DNA from: Arenicella chitinivorans
GTDB lineage: Bacteria; Pseudomonadota; Gammaproteobacteria; Arenicellales; Arenicellaceae
Assembly (NCBI RefSeq): GCF_014651515.1
Contig: NZ_BMXA01000002.1
Location: 310,001-374,000, forward strand
Length of the DNA: 64,000 nt
Direction of reading: 5' to 3'
Positions 1-8,812 of this stretch are shown here, piece after piece. How positions within the stretch are numbered: the first letter of the stretch is position 1; the number at the start of each line of letters is the position of its first letter. Both the position numbers and the translations under genes were made by a program. Below the pieces are notes generated by a model. That model was given only the letters and a program-made list of their open reading frames with translations. It was not told the DNA's origin and did not search any database.

Positions 1-2
1 AT

Positions 3-86
3 AGCGCTTTCCGTGACGATGTTTCAAAAACTAACATGGCCGCCATTTTAGAGCAAAATGGCATTACCCATGTTCGCAGCTTATAA
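3..86 (+). CDS. Type III restriction-modification methyltransferase (Mod), C-terminal end only
   Basis: Only the last 27 codons are in the window, ending at the TAA at 84-86. The tail includes SKTNMAAILEQNG and ends HVRSL. It resembles the C-terminus of type III Mod subunits, which often finish with a 'KTNL-AILEQHG...VRSL'-like stretch. The restriction subunit (res) lies two genes downstream on the same strand, as expected for a mod-res operon. Mod would methylate an asymmetric site and confer specificity on the complex. The body of the gene lies outside the window, so the call rests on the tail and the context. Confidence 0.6.
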   Translation, partial: SAFRDDVSKTNMAAILEQNGITHVRSL

Positions 87-98
87 AGGAGTATAAGA

Positions 99-1790
99 AT
101 GAGCAAAAAGATCAGCGGTGCAGAGTATCCCCTTGCAAAAATATTCAGTTCGGAGTTTGAATATGTCATTCCATCCTACCAGCGTCCATACGCTTGGACT
201 GTCGACCAGGCTTCAGAGCTTTTCGATGATTTGTTTGATTTCTATAGCACTGAGCCCGACGAAGGCTATTTTTTGGGCAGTATCGTATTGATAAAAAAGG
301 AAGACAACCCATATTCCGAAGTCATTGATGGGCAACAGCGCCTTACAACACTCACAATATTGCTTGCAGTTATCACATCAAATCTTGATCCAGAAGATAG
401 AGCCGATTTTACAAACTATCTAAAAGAACCGGGTAGAAAGTCACAAGGGCTTGAACCAAAGCCACGATTAATGCTGCGGGAAAGAGATCGAGTCTTTTTT
501 ACGCAGTATATTCAAAACCAGAGTTTTGAAGCCTTGTTTGATAAAGATGAGACTCAGCTTCAAAATGAGTCCCAAAAGAACATCATGAAGAATGCACTTT
601 TACTCTCCAAAAAAATTGACTCTGCATTCAAAGGTGAGCAATCGAAGATATTAGAGTTTGGTTCGTTTTTGGTTCAGCGGTGCTTCCTTGTAGCAGTTTC
701 TACTCCAAGCCAGCAATCAGCATTTCGCGTTTTCTCAGTCATGAATAGTCGTGGCTTGGACTTACAACCAACAGATATCATTAAAGCGGATATTATCGGG
801 AAATTGCAGTCTGAGAAGGAGCGGGATGATTACAACGAACGATGGGAAGATATGGAAGTCGAGCTAACGCGCAGTGGATTCAATGATCTTTTTACCTACG
901 TTCGAATGATCTATGCGAAGGAGAAAGCCAAGCGATCATTGCTTGAAGAGTTTCGTGAGCACGTACTAAAGAAAGTATCTGAACCCAACACGCTTATCTC
1001 GGAAGTGCTCGAACCATACGCGAATGCCCTTGCCATTGTGAGGCAGAGTTCTTATGAGGCAGTGTCTCACGCCGAGGGAGTAAACAGGTATCTACGCTGG
1101 CTCAACAGGATTGATAACTCTGACTGGATTCCAACAGCGATCCAGTTTTTATCCGCAAAGAAAGACGATCCGGAATACGTGGCGTGGTTTTTCCAGAGTT
1201 TAGAGAGATTAGCCGCGTTTATGCACGTGTGCGCTCTAAATATTAACGAACGTATTGAGCGTTACAACGAGGTGCTTTTAGCGCTAGAGGGTGATCATTC
1301 CTTAGCATCCCCTGTTAAGGCGGTAGAGCTAACTGAGGTTGAAAAAGAAAAAATGCGTAATGCCCTAGCTGGTAACATTTACGAGCTTACTCCGCGGAGG
1401 CGCAATTACCTAATACTTCGCCTTGATGCATTCCTATCTGATGGGGCTGCGTCTTATGACCCAACAGTTCTGACCATTGAGCACGTATTACCGCAAACGG
1501 TGGACCCCGCTAGTGATTGGGCTTCTTTATGGCCTGATCCGCAGCAAAGGAAAGAGTGGGTACATAAGATAGCTAATCTAGTACCTTTGAACAGACGGAG
1601 AAATTCTCAAGCTCAGAACTATGACTTTGTTAGAAAGAAAGACGCTTACTTTGCTGGTAAGAAAGGAGTGTCTTCCTATGTGCTGACAACACAAGTTCTA
1701 AAAAGCTCCGAATGGACTCCGGATTATCTTGCCACGAGGCAGGATGAATTACTGGATGTTCTCGAAGACAATTGGAGGCTAAGAGCTTGA
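99..1790 (+). CDS. DUF262-DUF1524 (GmrSD-like) nuclease inside a type III RM operon
   Basis: A 563-residue protein. The N-terminal DUF262 domain carries SYQRPYAW (about residue 26) and EVIDGQQRLTTL (about 76), the DGQQR motif that defines the family. The C-terminal DUF1524 domain has the HNH-like TIEHVLPQ (about 459) and NLVPLNRRRNSQAQN (about 493). In GmrSD and BrxU proteins these two domains form nucleotide-dependent restriction enzymes that attack modified phage DNA; a role in defence here is inference. AAAGGAG about 8 bp ahead supports the start. The gene sits between the mod tail and res, with only one base separating it from res, so it is probably cotranscribed with the RM genes. Confidence 0.85.
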   Translation: MSKKISGAEYPLAKIFSSEFEYVIPSYQRPYAWTVDQASELFDDLFDFYSTEPDEGYFLGSIVLIKKEDNPYSEVIDGQQRLTTLTILLAVITSNLDPEDRADFTNYLKEPGRKSQGLEPKPRLMLRERDRVFFTQYIQNQSFEALFDKDETQLQNESQKNIMKNALLLSKKIDSAFKGEQSKILEFGSFLVQRCFLVAVSTPSQQSAFRVFSVMNSRGLDLQPTDIIKADIIGKLQSEKERDDYNERWEDMEVELTRSGFNDLFTYVRMIYAKEKAKRSLLEEFREHVLKKVSEPNTLISEVLEPYANALAIVRQSSYEAVSHAEGVNRYLRWLNRIDNSDWIPTAIQFLSAKKDDPEYVAWFFQSLERLAAFMHVCALNINERIERYNEVLLALEGDHSLASPVKAVELTEVEKEKMRNALAGNIYELTPRRRNYLILRLDAFLSDGAASYDPTVLTIEHVLPQTVDPASDWASLWPDPQQRKEWVHKIANLVPLNRRRNSQAQNYDFVRKKDAYFAGKKGVSSYVLTTQVLKSSEWTPDYLATRQDELLDVLEDNWRLRA

Positions 1791-1791
1791 T

Positions 1792-4700
1792 ATGATGAAG
1801 CTGCATTTTGAAGATGATCTCGATTATCAGAAGGCCGCGATTGATTCAGTCGTGAACCTGTTTAAAGGGCAGGAAATATCACGCTCTGAGTTCACGGTGA
1901 CGATACCCAAGGAACAAACAGCGGACTGGATAGAAACGGGCTCTGGCCGGATGGAAAGTGGTTTAGGTATTGGAAATAGACTGATATTGATTGATGAGGA
2001 AATCGAAGAAAACCTTCGTAGAACTCAGTTGATGAACGGCCTACGCCCCTCAGAAAAGCTCGCTAGTGGTGACTTTACCGTTGAGATGGAAACGGGAACG
2101 GGTAAAACCTATGTGTATTTACGTACAATATTCGAGCTGAATAAAAATTACGGTTTCACCAAATTCGTGATTGTTGTGCCATCCGTTGCCATTAAAGAAG
2201 GCACCTATAAAACATTGCAAATCACCCAAGAGCACTTTGAAGGCTTGTATCCCAAAGCAAAGGGCTATGAGTACTTTCTCTATGACTCAAAGAAGCTTGG
2301 GCAGGTGCGTAACTTTGCTACAAGTTCCAACATCCAAATTATGGTCACGACGGTTGGTGCTATTAACAAGAGGGATGTAAACAACCTCTATAAAGAAAAT
2401 GAGAATACAGGCGGCGAGAAGCCGATTGATCTGGTTCGTGCCACCAATCCAATCATTATCGTTGATGAGCCTCAGAGCGTCGATGGTGGTTTGACAGGTA
2501 AAGGGAAAGAAGCCCTAACGGCAATGAACCCGCTTTGTACCCTGCGTTACTCTGCCACCCATGTCGATAAACACCACATGGCCTTTCGCCTTGATGCGGT
2601 GGATGCCTATGAGCGTGGCTTGGTAAAACAAATCGAGATCGCATCATTAGAAATCACTTCGGGCAAAAATAAGCCCTATATACGACTATTAGAAACAAAT
2701 AACAGAAAAAATGTCATTACTGCAAAACTAGAGGTGCATGGGAAAGGTGAAAAGCCAAATATTATTACCGTGGGTGATGGCGATGACCTAGAGCAAGAAA
2801 CTGGACTACCTCTTTACGAAAATATTCAAATAGGCTCAATCACTTGCAAAAAAGGGAATGAGGCAGTTGAAGTTAAGGGTGATGGTTTTGATCAAACCCT
2901 CAAAGTGGGTGAGGCCATTGGTGGCGTAGACCCTGATGAAATAAAACGCCTCATGATCCGCCGAACGATCAAAGAGCATTTTGATAAAGAACTAACCTTT
3001 GCCGCTAATAAGCAGCCTATCAAAGTATTGAGCCTTTTCTTTATCGATAGTGTTGAGCATTACCGTCAATATGATGAACACGGCAATGTTGTCTTGGGTA
3101 AGTATGCCAAGATGTTCGAGGAAGAGTATCGCAAGCTAGCGAAGTCGGCAGACTATCAAAGCCTGTTTAAAGAAATTGACTTGGATTCTGACGCCGCTGA
3201 AGTGCATAACGGATACTTCTCTATCGACAAAAAAGGCAAGTCAGTCGAAACAGCAGAAAACAACCAAGCAGGTCGAGACAATGCAGAACGTGCCTATAGC
3301 TTGATTATGAAAGACAAAGAGAAACTGCTTAGCTTTGACACCAAGCTGAAGTTCATCTTCTCTCATTCCGCGCTGAAAGAAGGCTGGGATAACCCTAATG
3401 TATTCCAGATATGCACCTTGCGCGATATGGGCAGCGAGCGTGAAAGACGCCAAACACTTGGCCGTGGGTTGCGCCTATGTGTAGATCAAAACGGTATGCG
3501 TTTGCGAGGCAATGAGATAAACACGCTGACCGTCATCGCTACAGAAAACTACGAGAAGTTTGCTGAAAATCTGCAAAAGGAAATCGAACAAGATACAGGC
3601 ATACGGTTCGGCATTGTTGAAGAGCACCAATTTGCCGACATCAAAGTCGTATCCGATACAGGCGAGCCGCAAGCGTTTGGCTTTGATCAATCTAAAAAGG
3701 TCTGGCAGTTCTTAAAAGACGAGAACTTTGTCGATGCCAAAGGCAAAGTTCAAGATACACTTAGAGCAGCATTGAAAGATGGCACTTTTGAACTGCCTGA
3801 AGAAATTAAGCAAGAGCTGGTTGAGGCGCATGGTGAGGCACAGGCAGGAATAGTCGCGTCTGATATTCAAGGTGTATTGCGCAAGCTGGCTGGCAAGCTC
3901 GATATTAAAAATGCCGATGATCGTAGAATTATTCGTACACGGGAAGCTGTGCTGGAATCTGATGAATTCAAGGCGCTTTGGGATCGTATTAAATACAAAA
4001 CCACCTACCGCGTGGATTTTGATAACCTCAAGCTTATCAACGATTGTGCGGAAGCCATTCGTGCATGCCCACCAATTACCAAGACCCGTGCGCAATTCCG
4101 AAAGGCTGATATTGCTATTGGTAAAGGTGGTGTCACAGCAGGCGAGACGTCGGCATCTGGCTTCACTACGATTCATGAAAATGATATCGAGTTGCCGGAC
4201 ATTATCACTGACCTACAGGATAAAACCCAGCTAACACGCAAAAGTATCGTACAGATACTTCGCGATAGCCGAAGACTTCAAGACTTCACACGTAACCCGC
4301 AACAATTTATGGACTATTGCTCTGAAGCGATAAACCGCACTAAGCGCTTGGCGTTGGTAGACGGCATTCGATATACAAAAATCGGTGACGATCATTTCTA
4401 CGCTCAAGAGCTTTTCAAGCAAGAAGAACTGAAAGGCTATCTAAAGAACACCTTGGAAACGCAAAAGTCGGTTTACACCCATGTTGTCTATGACTCAGGT
4501 GGCGTGGAGAAAACCTTCGCCGAAGATTTGGAAAAGAATGAGAAGGTCAAAGTTTATGCCAAGTTACCAGCATGGTTCAAGGTTCCTACACCTCTAGGAA
4601 CCTACAACCCCGACTGGGCGGTAGTGGTAGAAGATGAGGATGAAGAAAAGCTCTACTTCGTTGTTGAAACAAAAGGCAGCACGTGGTGGGACGACCTTCG

Positions 4701-4827
4701 CCATCTTGAGAGCGCAAAAATCAAATGCGGCGAAAAACACTTCGACGAAGTTGCAAAGGATATCGATAACCCGGCGCGGTACATCAAGTCTACTGATGTT
4801 AATGGCATGTTGGGGCGTGTTGAATAG
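1792..4827 (+). CDS. Type III restriction endonuclease subunit Res
   Basis: A 1011-residue SF2 helicase-nuclease. Walker A is METGTGKT (about residues 98-105), the Walker B variant is VDEPQ (about 223), the late helicase motifs are KEGWDNPNVFQ (about 528) and RRQTLGRGLRL (about 551). A C-terminal PD-(D/E)xK nuclease is visible as NPDWAVV (about 939) plus VVETKGS (about 957). Res couples ATP-dependent sliding to cleavage between two unmethylated Mod sites and needs Mod as partner. The length is typical for the family and the frame is intact. The base composition looks more AT-rich than the metabolic genes later in the window, consistent with a transferred defence cassette (inference). Confidence 0.92.
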   Translation: MMKLHFEDDLDYQKAAIDSVVNLFKGQEISRSEFTVTIPKEQTADWIETGSGRMESGLGIGNRLILIDEEIEENLRRTQLMNGLRPSEKLASGDFTVEMETGTGKTYVYLRTIFELNKNYGFTKFVIVVPSVAIKEGTYKTLQITQEHFEGLYPKAKGYEYFLYDSKKLGQVRNFATSSNIQIMVTTVGAINKRDVNNLYKENENTGGEKPIDLVRATNPIIIVDEPQSVDGGLTGKGKEALTAMNPLCTLRYSATHVDKHHMAFRLDAVDAYERGLVKQIEIASLEITSGKNKPYIRLLETNNRKNVITAKLEVHGKGEKPNIITVGDGDDLEQETGLPLYENIQIGSITCKKGNEAVEVKGDGFDQTLKVGEAIGGVDPDEIKRLMIRRTIKEHFDKELTFAANKQPIKVLSLFFIDSVEHYRQYDEHGNVVLGKYAKMFEEEYRKLAKSADYQSLFKEIDLDSDAAEVHNGYFSIDKKGKSVETAENNQAGRDNAERAYSLIMKDKEKLLSFDTKLKFIFSHSALKEGWDNPNVFQICTLRDMGSERERRQTLGRGLRLCVDQNGMRLRGNEINTLTVIATENYEKFAENLQKEIEQDTGIRFGIVEEHQFADIKVVSDTGEPQAFGFDQSKKVWQFLKDENFVDAKGKVQDTLRAALKDGTFELPEEIKQELVEAHGEAQAGIVASDIQGVLRKLAGKLDIKNADDRRIIRTREAVLESDEFKALWDRIKYKTTYRVDFDNLKLINDCAEAIRACPPITKTRAQFRKADIAIGKGGVTAGETSASGFTTIHENDIELPDIITDLQDKTQLTRKSIVQILRDSRRLQDFTRNPQQFMDYCSEAINRTKRLALVDGIRYTKIGDDHFYAQELFKQEELKGYLKNTLETQKSVYTHVVYDSGGVEKTFAEDLEKNEKVKVYAKLPAWFKVPTPLGTYNPDWAVVVEDEDEEKLYFVVETKGSTWWDDLRHLESAKIKCGEKHFDEVAKDIDNPARYIKSTDVNGMLGRVE

Positions 4828-4870
4828 GTGCGGAGTTTATTATTGATGACTGTAAAGACGCAATTTAGTC

Positions 4871-4900
4871 GGGGGCAGAAAAACCTTCTGTATCTGACCC
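4871..4900. repeat. Imperfect inverted repeat with GGGGCAGA / TATCTGACCC ends
   Basis: GGGGGCAGA is followed closely by TCTGTATCTGACCC. The same end sequences recur at 8813-8869. Motifs of the type GGGGTCAGATACA are common around REP-associated tyrosine transposases and their non-autonomous derivatives. No transposase is present here. The element lies in the 138-bp gap between res and the first GIY-YIG gene. Confidence 0.45.
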
Positions 4901-4965
4901 TGGTTAATATGGCACGCATTTTTTGAACGTTTGAACGATTAACATAACATACAAGGAGAAGAGCC

Positions 4966-5403
4966 GTGGTTACAATTGACCAAATCGATTCAGCTGTGAA
5001 GGATTTCGAGAAGACATTTCGTCATCCTGATTTGCCCCCAATTGAGCAAAGTGACCTCTATTTACTAAGGCCATTAGGAGACCAGTTTGGGTGGCCAAGT
5101 GGGTATCCTTTTGGGGATCGCTACGGTATTTATGCAATTTGCAACGACATTCAGGTGCTGTATATAGGAAAAGCGTCACAGCAGCCTCTCTGCTATCGAA
5201 TCAGCAGTTATTTCAGATATGGAGAGGATAAAAAATCGTGTGTTGTGGCAGCGCAGCACGTTTGGTCGTCAGAGCCATCCTCAGTGGTAACATGGGCCGT
5301 TCCAGACGAATCATTTTTTGAAGCTTCTGCGCTTGAAGAATATCTTCTGGCGCGATTTATTGATGACTTGCCTGATAATCGGATAGGTCGGCGCAAAATA
5401 TAA
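4966..5403 (+). CDS. Small GIY-YIG family protein
   Basis: A 145-residue protein with a GTG start; AAGGAG about 7 bp upstream decides it. The GIY-YIG nuclease signature is visible: YGIYAIC (about residue 54), LYIGKAS (about 65), a following Arg in YRISSYF, and a Glu in ALEEYLLARF (about 123). GIY-YIG domains cleave DNA in repair, homing and restriction. This protein is little more than the catalytic domain with an N-terminal extension. It is followed after 2 bp by a second GIY-YIG gene and sits downstream of the type III RM genes, so an accessory defence role is plausible but not shown. Confidence 0.7.
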   Translation: MVTIDQIDSAVKDFEKTFRHPDLPPIEQSDLYLLRPLGDQFGWPSGYPFGDRYGIYAICNDIQVLYIGKASQQPLCYRISSYFRYGEDKKSCVVAAQHVWSSEPSSVVTWAVPDESFFEASALEEYLLARFIDDLPDNRIGRRKI

Positions 5404-5405
5404 TT

Positions 5406-6296
5406 ATGGCATACGGAAAAAGCATCAGAGTCTATCTCGCTGACGGGACCCCAACTGGCCTGAAACATGCGGAGATCGTAAATTGGACTGGCCAGGCGAT
5501 TAGTTGTCCGCGAAAACGTATCGCTGAATTACGTGAGTGGGAAGAATCAAAGTCGCCGGGCGTTTATTTCCTATTGGGTCTAGAGGAGACATCAGCAAAC
5601 CCCTTTGTCTATATTGGTGAGTCTGAGAACGTGCTTGATCGCTTGTTAAACCACTCGGTCAAAAAGGACTTTTGGCGGGAGGCTGTTTTCTTTACCAATA
5701 AAGATGAGAACTTAACTAAATCGCATATCAAGTATTTGGAGTCTCGCTTGGTGAGAATTGCCAGTGAAGTTGGGCGGTGCGTTTTGGAAAACGGTAATAT
5801 TCCTACTCAATCCTCATTGCCACGTTCAGATCGTGATTCGATGGAAGAGTTTATTGGCAATATTAAAGTGCTGATGGGTGTGTTAGGGCATCGTTTTCTA
5901 GAGCCCGTTTACACTCGAGTTTCTGAATCGAAAACAGTTGATAGCTCAAGTGGCGAGCGTGTCGATACCAGCATTCCGCTGACTTTGAATTACAAGAAAC
6001 TAAATGCGAACGCGATGCTAACTGATGAGGGTGTGGTTGTACTCAAAGGCTCAGAAGCGCTGACCGACATGGGCGAAGGCAAGCTCGCTCCGGGTTACTT
6101 GCGAATCAAACAGCAACTCGTTGACTCTGGTGGTCTTGTTACGAAAGGTGATCGGCTTGAACTGACGGTGGACTACTTATTCAATTCGCCTTCCGCTGCG
6201 TCAGCAATATTGTTGGGTCGACCTGATAACGGTCGTGTGTCCTGGCGCTCTGAGTCGGGGAAGACTTTGGCTGAGATCGAGGAGTCTGGTTTGTAG
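5406..6296 (+). CDS. GIY-YIG nuclease with C-terminal DUF4357
   Basis: A 296-residue protein. The GIY-YIG core is SPGVYFL (about residue 52), FVYIGESENV (about 69), an Arg in LDRLLNH, and YLESRLVRIA (about 110) supplying the metal-binding Glu. The C-terminal part (about 235-290) has the DUF4357 pattern with FNSPSAASAILLGR and NGRVSWRSE. This architecture is frequent in defence islands and next to restriction systems; its biochemical role is not established. It begins 2 bp after the preceding GIY-YIG gene, so the two are probably cotranscribed. ATG 5406 follows a weak ribosome-binding site, consistent with coupling. Confidence 0.82.
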   Translation: MAYGKSIRVYLADGTPTGLKHAEIVNWTGQAISCPRKRIAELREWEESKSPGVYFLLGLEETSANPFVYIGESENVLDRLLNHSVKKDFWREAVFFTNKDENLTKSHIKYLESRLVRIASEVGRCVLENGNIPTQSSLPRSDRDSMEEFIGNIKVLMGVLGHRFLEPVYTRVSESKTVDSSSGERVDTSIPLTLNYKKLNANAMLTDEGVVVLKGSEALTDMGEGKLAPGYLRIKQQLVDSGGLVTKGDRLELTVDYLFNSPSAASAILLGRPDNGRVSWRSESGKTLAEIEESGL

Positions 6297-6322
6297 ATTT
6301 CTTGCGTTGGTACCTCGTTTTC

Positions 6323-6374
6323 TGAGATTCTTCGCTGCGCTCAGAAGCGCGAAGCCTGCCCTTGGGGTATGACA
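6323..6374 (+). repeat. Dispersed REP-like repeat, family A
   Basis: One copy of a dispersed element of the form GAGATTCTTCGCTnCGCTCA, then GAAGCGCG, CTGCCCTTGGGGTATGAC. The TTCGCTnCGCT core is self-complementary. Similar copies occur near 7485, 8675, 12600, 12722, 15210 and 19836, always between genes. The rest of 6297-6518 shows no gene. Confidence 0.7.
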
Positions 6375-6518
6375 GTGTGATGGGACGGGAGAATCTTTGT
6401 TGTCCTCAAAACTGCGTAGTTCGCCCTCGGTAAGGTACTAATAACTTTCCACAAAATTACTCGAAGTTAAAAAGCACCCAAACTCCAATTCCCGATCACA
6501 TTTCTTACCAGTCTCGTA

Positions 6519-7481
6519 ATGCCAATTTCAAAATTCCTATTCACACTGTTTACCCCAAAGAAAACGGACTACAACCGCCAAGTATTAGAGTGGGTAACCG
6601 ATGAATCCGAGAGAGTTCATGGTCTTCACAGAATGAACTGGGAGGCTATTTACTCAAAGGCGGATCGTGATTTTTCAGATGTGGATCAGGATGACCTTTG
6701 GAGCAATATTGCGTATAGCTGGCTGAGGTCATTGCAGTCTGACCTGGGCGAGGCGTATGCGATTTCTGAGTCGGCTAATTTTATATTGTTGTCTTGTCAG
6801 AGTGTGCCGTTCAATAAAGCCTTGTTGAGTTCGCTTGAAACGAACCGACGGCGTTTGTTGCGGTTTTTGGAGGGTGTCGCACTCGATGATGGCGTCGGAA
6901 AGTTTGCTGTGATGGTGTTCGAAGACGCTGACCGTTATTACGACTATGTCAGTTACTTCGGCAAACAAGAAGGCACCTTTGGACTGAGCGGTGGTATGTT
7001 TGTTGATCACGGGTACGGTCATCTTATCTTTCCGCATGGCGAAATAGAAAACACTGAGGTGGTGGCTGCCCATGAAATGTCACACGCGCTCGTGCGACAC
7101 TTGAATTTGCCGCTTTGGCTGGACGAGGGCATCGCGGTTAACATGGAGGCGGTGTTAAAAGGTCACAACAGTTCACCGATTTCGCACGAAATGTTTGATC
7201 AGCATCAGAGCTTCTGGAACGAAGAAACCATACAAGAATTTTGGTCGGGTGAGTCTTTCAGTCGCCCCGATGAAGGACAGAACCTGAGCTACCAGTTGGC
7301 CCGCATACTGGTGTTCAATTTAGTCAAAGACTTTGCGGCATTTGTGGCTTTCTGTAATCAAGCCGATTGGAAAGACGCCGGAGAAAAAGCCATGTTGGAG
7401 AATTACGGTCTCTCGTTGCAGGATTTGCTGTTTAATTTTTTGGGTGAGGGGGAATGGTCGCCCGCTGTCGGAAGCTGGTAA
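6519..7481 (+). CDS. HExxH zinc-metallopeptidase-like protein (MA clan type)
   Basis: A 320-residue protein without a signal peptide. The gluzincin-type zinc site is visible as AAHEMSHALVRH (about residues 183-194), followed by LPLWLDEGIAVNME (about 199-212), whose Glu in LDEG would be the third ligand. This arrangement is typical of peptidase MA-like proteins. The N-terminal half is not recognised. The gene stands alone between two REP-like repeats, and the substrate is unknown. I am confident of the metal site, less so of proteolytic activity. Confidence 0.65.
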   Translation: MPISKFLFTLFTPKKTDYNRQVLEWVTDESERVHGLHRMNWEAIYSKADRDFSDVDQDDLWSNIAYSWLRSLQSDLGEAYAISESANFILLSCQSVPFNKALLSSLETNRRRLLRFLEGVALDDGVGKFAVMVFEDADRYYDYVSYFGKQEGTFGLSGGMFVDHGYGHLIFPHGEIENTEVVAAHEMSHALVRHLNLPLWLDEGIAVNMEAVLKGHNSSPISHEMFDQHQSFWNEETIQEFWSGESFSRPDEGQNLSYQLARILVFNLVKDFAAFVAFCNQADWKDAGEKAMLENYGLSLQDLLFNFLGEGEWSPAVGSW

Positions 7482-7484
7482 AAG

Positions 7485-7540
7485 GAGAGGTTCTTCGCTT
7501 CGCTCTGAAGCGCGTAGTCTGCCCTTGAACTATGACGGTA
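7485..7540 (+). repeat. Dispersed REP-like repeat, family A
   Basis: Contains TTCTTCGCTTCGCTCTGAAG and the tail CTGCCCTTGAACTATGACGG, directly after the stop of the HExxH gene. It matches the other family A copies in the window. Confidence 0.65.
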
Positions 7541-7574
7541 GTGTCGAACATGTAAACGGATAAATGCTCGACAA

Positions 7575-7610
7575 GTACCAAATTGAGACTTATAGTACTC
7601 AAAATGGTAC
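7575..7610. promoter_or_regulatory. Candidate operator dyad of the MNT/HEPN pair
   Basis: GTACCAAATTGAG (7575-7587) and CTCAAAATGGTAC (7598-7610) form an inverted repeat of 13 bp arms, 11 matching, with a 10-bp spacer. It lies 13 bp upstream of the ATG of the HTH-nucleotidyltransferase gene. Autorepression by that protein's winged helix is the natural inference. Confidence 0.5.
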
Positions 7611-7622
7611 CTTTTTTAAGTT

Positions 7623-8204
7623 ATGACTCATTCTTCAGTCGGCGACGCGCTCTTTACCAAAACCCAGCAACAAGTGTTGGGGGTATTGTATGGCAATCCC
7701 GCAAAAAGTTTTTATTTGAATGAGATTGTGCGCCTAACATCGGTCGGAAAGGGGGCGGTGGCCAGAGAGCTGAAAAAGCTTGTGGCGGTGGGTTTGCTAA
7801 GTCGTGTTGAACAAGGGAATCAGAGTCATTATCAGGCGAATCATCAGCACCCGATATTTGCGGAATTGCGCGGTATTGTGCGTAAAACATTTGGTGTCGT
7901 GGGGGTGGTCTCTACTGCGCTGGAAATGATCTTACCGAAGGTATCGCAGGCGTTTATATACGGTTCGGTGGCCAAAGGCAGTGAGCACGCATCCAGTGAC
8001 ATCGATGTGTTGCTTGTGGGCGACGATCTAAGCTATGCTGACGTGATGACGGCGCTAACGGAGGCCGAACATTCGCTAGCTCGTACCATCAACCCGACCT
8101 TGTTAACGTGTAAGGAGTTTGATGAACGACTCGCGGTAAATCAAAGTTTTTTAACCCGGGTAATGGAACAACCCAAATTATGGATCAAACACGCTGCGCA
8201 CTAA
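7623..8204 (+). CDS. HTH-fused minimal nucleotidyltransferase (MNT-like antitoxin)
   Basis: A 193-residue protein. Residues about 10-75 form a winged helix (KSFYLNEIVRLTSVGKGAVA then RELKKLVAVGLLSR). Residues about 110-190 form a minimal nucleotidyltransferase with YGSVAKGSEHASSDIDVLLVG, i.e. the GS-x(n)-DxD motif of the Pol-beta superfamily. In MNT-HEPN toxin-antitoxin systems such enzymes AMPylate and silence the HEPN RNase encoded next door. The partner follows after 17 bp with a GGAGG ribosome-binding site. The fused DNA-binding domain and the dyad just upstream suggest autoregulation. Confidence 0.78.
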   Translation: MTHSSVGDALFTKTQQQVLGVLYGNPAKSFYLNEIVRLTSVGKGAVARELKKLVAVGLLSRVEQGNQSHYQANHQHPIFAELRGIVRKTFGVVGVVSTALEMILPKVSQAFIYGSVAKGSEHASSDIDVLLVGDDLSYADVMTALTEAEHSLARTINPTLLTCKEFDERLAVNQSFLTRVMEQPKLWIKHAAH

Positions 8205-8221
8205 TCACGGAGGATTAGGTT

Positions 8222-8650
8222 ATGGCCAACCAATTTTTAGAAAACCTCGTCGACATTAATCAACTGCGTCGGGAGCCACCAGACCAGACAGAGTTTGATG
8301 GCATGTTGGCAGCAGCGAGGATTAAATTGAGTGACGTGACCATAGCTGGTTTGTCACCTGATAGTCAGTTCGCCTTGGCCTATGGTGCGGCTCACGCCTT
8401 GTCACTCGCTGCGTTGCGTTGGCATGGATATCGATCGGATGCACGTTATCTTGTGTTTCAGTGCTTAGAGCATACTTTGGGGCTCGAAAAAGCCAAATGG
8501 CGAATTCTGGATAAATGTCATCATCAGCGAAACCTGGCTGAATACGAAGGGCATCGGGATGTGGATGCGTATCTGCTGAAGGAGTTAATTGAGATAACGC
8601 GTGACTTGGAGGTGCTCGTGGGTGATTTGGCACCGGTTATAGGCGGCTAG
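8222..8650 (+). CDS. HEPN-like protein, probable toxin partner of the MNT protein
   Basis: A 142-residue, all-helical-looking protein. The C-terminal segment CHHQRNLAEYEGHRD resembles the conserved Arg-Asn...Glu-Tyr helix of HEPN proteins paired with nucleotidyltransferases, although the exact Rx4-6H spacing of catalytic HEPN RNases is not clear (Arg to the next His is longer). It is preceded by CGGAGG 7-8 bp before the ATG and coupled to the HTH-MNT gene. RNase activity is inferred from context. It could instead be a non-toxic four-helix partner. Confidence 0.6.
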   Translation: MANQFLENLVDINQLRREPPDQTEFDGMLAAARIKLSDVTIAGLSPDSQFALAYGAAHALSLAALRWHGYRSDARYLVFQCLEHTLGLEKAKWRILDKCHHQRNLAEYEGHRDVDAYLLKELIEITRDLEVLVGDLAPVIGG

Positions 8651-8674
8651 CGATTACCAAGGTATTTTGTGGTT

Positions 8675-8727
8675 TGAGATTCTTCGCTCCGCTCAGAAAT
8701 GCGTAGCCTGCCCTTGGAGTATGACGG
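8675..8727 (+). repeat. Dispersed REP-like repeat, family A
   Basis: GAGATTCTTCGCTCCGCTCA, GCGTAGCCTGCCCTTGGAGT and ATGACGG, directly after the HEPN-like gene. It is followed by the composite segment shared with 12722-12868. Confidence 0.65.
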
Positions 8728-8812
8728 ATGTACTTGGTTGACGGGTATGACCATTGAATCGCTCGTTATTGCGACGAGCCCAGCCATCCGGCAATCTCAT
8801 CCGTATCAAATC

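Noticed and set aside
3712-4176. 154-codon minus-strand ORF inside res
   Set aside because: Shadow frame of a well-supported gene; no ribosome-binding site or recognisable motif.
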